64,000 bases of DNA from Prevotella sp. E13-17. Its GTDB lineage: Bacteria; Bacteroidota; Bacteroidia; Bacteroidales; Bacteroidaceae. The stretch lies in assembly GCF_022024035.1 (NCBI RefSeq), contig NZ_CP091787.1, positions 3,008,001 through 3,072,000 of the forward strand, given 5' to 3'. How positions within the stretch are numbered: the first letter of the stretch is position 1; every line of letters begins with the position of its first letter. Of this stretch, positions 61,284-64,000 are shown piece after piece. A program made the position numbers and the translations under genes. The notes under the pieces are model-generated. The model saw only the letters and a list, made by a program, of their open reading frames with translations. It was not told the origin of the DNA and did not search any database.

Positions 61284-62876
61284 GTGCGTTTCCACCAACT
61301 AAACACAAATCTTCAACCGCCCGTCAAGCTGAACAATCCGTTTGACTATCAGCCTCATCCGTTGTCGCTATTGGCCGCGGAACAGGTTTCTATATACATA
61401 AAAGGTATAGAAGACTGGCAGGAGGAGATTGCTGCAGGCAAGATGTTTGGCGTACTGGTGTGCCAGAACATGGAAGGCGAATTAGGCTTTATCGCTGCCT
61501 ATAGCGGACAATTGGGCGGACGGGCTGACTGGCCTTGGTTTGTGCCGGCAGTCTTCGACTACTTGCAACCCGATAGCTATTTCAAGCAGGAAGAAGGTGC
61601 CATCACAGCTATCAACCATCAGGTAGAGACACTGGAGAACAGTTATCAACTTTTGCATCTGCGACAAGAGATAGTCCGACTGAAGACCTTGGCCGATGTT
61701 GAGGTGAACGACTATAAGGAAGTGATGCGCAAATCGAAGGAACAGCGCGCAGCGGCACCCATTCGAACAGAGGCGATGACCCGCGAGAGTCAGTTTCAAA
61801 AGGCCGAGCTGCGCAGACTGAAAGGGCGCTGGAAAGATCGCATCGCAGAAGCCGAACAGGCCCTTTCGCCATTGGAAGACCAGATTAACCAACTAAAACA
61901 AGAACGCAAGCGTCGCTCTGACGCACTGCAACAGTGGTTGTTCGGCCAGTTCATCATGTTGAATGGACAGGGCGAACGCCAATCACTCTTAGACATTTTT
62001 GCCCCCACATCACAGGGGGTTCCTCCATCAGGAGCCGGCGAGTGCTGTGCGCCCCGATTGCTTCAGTATGCCCTCAACCATCATCTTCGTCCGCTCTGCA
62101 TGGCGGAGTTCTGGCAGGGAGCATCGCCAAAGATGGAGATAAGACACCACGGACAGTACTATCCGGCCTGTCGAGGCAAGTGTCTTCCCATCCTTTCCTT
62201 TATGCTTCAAGGACTGGAGGTGGAGCAACTGACACCATCGGCAGAGGCATCCGCCCTGGACATCATCTATGCCGATGCCGACATTGTGGTTGTCAACAAG
62301 CCCTCAGGCATGTTGTCGGTACCCGGAAAGACTGCAGTTGTGTCTGTCTATGACCTGCTCAAGGAAAGATATCCTCAGGCAGAAGGGCCTATCATCGTGC
62401 ACCGACTGGACATGGACACCTCGGGCATCATGGTGGCAGCCCTTACCCTGAAGGCCTATCACCACCTGCAGAAGCAGTTCATCAATCGTACTACGCATAA
62501 GGAATACATTGCGCTAGTCCAGGCAAAGGACCACTTTACACCTGGCAAAGGACAACTCTGCCTACCCTTGCGTGCCGATATAGACGACCGTCCACGCCAG
62601 TTGGTGGACTTTGAGCACGGTCGGCACGCATTAACCACCTACGAGGTGCTCTCCGTGAACGACCGTACAGCCCGTCTGAGACTGGTGCCCCACACAGGTC
62701 GCACCCATCAGCTGCGCGTACATTGTGCTCATCATCAAGGACTTCACGCCCCCATCCTGGGCGACAACCTCTACGGACAAGCCTCCGACCGTCTCTATCT
62801 ACATGCAGAAAAGTTGTCATTCACCCACCCCACAACAAGCGAAAAGCTCACATTCTGTGCACCTGTTCCCTTTTAA
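61284..62876 (+). CDS. RluA-family pseudouridine synthase with long N-terminal extension
   Basis: A 530-residue protein starting at GTG. The C-terminal 215 residues form the synthase domain, with the catalytic Asp in VHRLDMDTSGIM and PSGMLSVPGKTA and GRTHQLRVHC conserved. The first 310 residues are an extension with a coiled coil (about 110-225, rich in Glu, Arg and Gln). It is more than twice the size of a usual RluA and lacks a clear S4 domain. It probably modifies rRNA or tRNA; the target is unknown. It is cotranscribed with the sirtuin gene. Confidence 0.88.
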   Translation: MRFHQLNTNLQPPVKLNNPFDYQPHPLSLLAAEQVSIYIKGIEDWQEEIAAGKMFGVLVCQNMEGELGFIAAYSGQLGGRADWPWFVPAVFDYLQPDSYFKQEEGAITAINHQVETLENSYQLLHLRQEIVRLKTLADVEVNDYKEVMRKSKEQRAAAPIRTEAMTRESQFQKAELRRLKGRWKDRIAEAEQALSPLEDQINQLKQERKRRSDALQQWLFGQFIMLNGQGERQSLLDIFAPTSQGVPPSGAGECCAPRLLQYALNHHLRPLCMAEFWQGASPKMEIRHHGQYYPACRGKCLPILSFMLQGLEVEQLTPSAEASALDIIYADADIVVVNKPSGMLSVPGKTAVVSVYDLLKERYPQAEGPIIVHRLDMDTSGIMVAALTLKAYHHLQKQFINRTTHKEYIALVQAKDHFTPGKGQLCLPLRADIDDRPRQLVDFEHGRHALTTYEVLSVNDRTARLRLVPHTGRTHQLRVHCAHHQGLHAPILGDNLYGQASDRLYLHAEKLSFTHPTTSEKLTFCAPVPF

Positions 62877-62936
62877 TCAACATATAAAAAATATTAATTA
62901 AAAGCATCTAACAATATCAATTCATAGGAAAATACC

Positions 62937-62944
62937 TACCTTTG
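62937..62944 (+). promoter_or_regulatory. -7 box upstream of the M16 peptidase
   Basis: TACCTTTG matches TAnnTTTG and lies 31 bp before the ATG at 62976. Confidence 0.55.
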
Positions 62945-62975
62945 CTACAAATATACTATTTAATAACAAGTAAAA

Positions 62976-64000
62976 ATGAAAAAATTATTCATTAGTGCAC
63001 TGTTCCTAATGTTCGGTGCAATGACAATGGTGGCTCAACAGATGCCTCCCATTCCCGTTGACCCAGAGGTGCGAATTGGTAAGTTGGACAACGGTCTGAC
63101 CTACTACATCCGTCACAACGAATGGCCCGAGCATGTAGCAAACTTCTACATTGCTCAGCGCGTGGGTTCTATCCAAGAGGACGAGACGCAGCGTGGACTG
63201 GCCCACTTCCTTGAGCACATGGCCTTCAATGGATCAGAGAACTTCCCCAACAAGCCCGGCAAGAGCATCATCGACTTTACCCGCTCGCTGGGTGTTGAGT
63301 TTGGTAGCGACCTGAATGCCTATACCTCTATCGACCAGACCGTATATCGTGTCTGCAACGTTCCCACGACTAAAGGGCAGGCAGCCCTCGACTCTTGTCT
63401 GCTGATTCTAAAGGACTGGTCATGCGGTCTATCACTCGAAGCAGACGAGATTGACAAGGAACGCGACGTGGTTCACAATGAATGGCGTCTGGGTGAAGGT
63501 CCCTCACAGCGCATGATTACCCGTTCATTGCCTAAGATTTATCCTGGTTCGAAATATGGCGAGCGCATGCCTATCGGACTGATGAGCGTCATCGACAGCT
63601 TCAAGCCCTCTACGCTTCGTGCCTACTACCAGAAGTGGTACCGCCCAGACAACCAAGCTATCATCGTAGTTGGCGACATCGATGTCAACCACACCGAAGC
63701 CATGGTCAAGCAGTACTTCGGCGGCATCAAGGTTGCAGCAAACGCTGCTCAGGTAGTGCCCGAACAAGTCCCCGACAACGAAGACCCCATCTTTGTCTTC
63801 GAGAAGGACAAGGAGATGCGCATGAACAACATCATCCTGTTTATGAAACACAACGCCACACTGCCCGAGGAGAAGGTCAACATGGACTACCTGCTCGAGG
63901 TATATATCAAGGGTGTTGTTGCACAGATGTTCAACTCGCGTATGCGCGAACTGGCCGAGGATCCCAACTGCCCCTTCCTTCAGGTTTCTGGCGATGACGA
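62976..64000 (+). CDS. M16 (insulinase-family) zinc peptidase, partial (3' end outside window)
   Basis: I translated from the ATG at 62976: a signal peptide (MKKLFISALFLMFGAMTMVA) and then the M16 domain, open to the window end (341 codons). The inverted zinc motif HFLEH lies at residues 77-81, and the distal Glu is in KERDVVHNEW (about 155). Full-length homologues of about 940 residues carry two M16 domains and are periplasmic or outer-membrane peptidases. The remaining domains cannot be judged from this window. Confidence 0.92.
   Translation, partial: MKKLFISALFLMFGAMTMVAQQMPPIPVDPEVRIGKLDNGLTYYIRHNEWPEHVANFYIAQRVGSIQEDETQRGLAHFLEHMAFNGSENFPNKPGKSIIDFTRSLGVEFGSDLNAYTSIDQTVYRVCNVPTTKGQAALDSCLLILKDWSCGLSLEADEIDKERDVVHNEWRLGEGPSQRMITRSLPKIYPGSKYGERMPIGLMSVIDSFKPSTLRAYYQKWYRPDNQAIIVVGDIDVNHTEAMVKQYFGGIKVAANAAQVVPEQVPDNEDPIFVFEKDKEMRMNNIILFMKHNATLPEEKVNMDYLLEVYIKGVVAQMFNSRMRELAEDPNCPFLQVSGDD

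Overview
The window looks like the chromosome of a Bacteroidales bacterium, most likely Prevotella/Segatella-like. Many upstream regions carry the Bacteroidetes -7 box TAnnTTTG (mostly TATCTTTG, TAACTTTG or TACCTTTG). Most genes lack a strong Shine-Dalgarno sequence. Gene content fits the phylum: a TonB-dependent receptor, T9SS-like C-terminal domains, DUF3667, LTA-synthase-like sulfatases and Bacteroidetes RHS proteins. This assignment is inferred from motifs, not from a database search.

Layout. 1-7.6 kb: an envelope lipid/polysaccharide locus on the minus strand (MsbA-like exporter, two LTA-synthase-like phosphotransferases, a lipid A acyltransferase, a partial sugar aminotransferase). 7.6-17.7 kb: housekeeping genes (metallophosphoesterase, miaB, YitT, nrdD/nrdG, a TGS-nucleoside kinase, a Na/Pi cotransporter), then a 3' gene remnant and a striking palindrome array at 18.07-18.41 kb. 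18.4-28.5 kb: DUF3667, then a long minus-strand series from a TonB receptor through an HD alarmone hydrolase, an NMT1-type binding protein, a SpoIIE phosphatase/kinase, a STAS protein and a RelA/SpoT synthetase to an alpha/beta hydrolase. 28.7-31.2 kb: a disulfide oxidoreductase, a cupin protein and a nearly gene-free stretch with orphan promoters and a DUF4160 stub. 31.2-42.9 kb: an AT-richer RHS polymorphic-toxin island with a split shell, an orphan toxin cassette, a deleted remnant and several candidate immunity genes. 42.9-43.5 kb: a 690-bp intergenic region with direct repeats and a second copy of the palindrome array. 43.5-49.8 kb: cell-wall enzymes (M23/LysM, CapA-like, NlpC/P60), recG, ispD and a DJ-1 protein. 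49.9-60.4 kb: nadK, an ABC exporter, a YtrA-type GntR/ABC operon with its operator, and a MacAB-TolC-like efflux operon. 60.4-64 kb: tRNA-Gln(UUG), a sirtuin, an RluA-type pseudouridine synthase and the start of an M16 peptidase.

The strongest candidate for something undescribed is a pair of intergenic arrays (18067-18410 and about 43195-43473). Each consists of 15-bp imperfect palindromes (6-bp arms, 3-bp centre) repeated at exactly 22 bp. Both copies contain two phase jumps of exactly 33 bp between sequence subfamilies. The two copies share the block order and spacing but differ in sequence and lie in opposite orientation to their neighbouring genes. The second notable system is the alarmone/partner-switching gene series at 19.4-26.1 kb. 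The third is the RHS island, where a near-identical duplicated core supports toxin-tip exchange.
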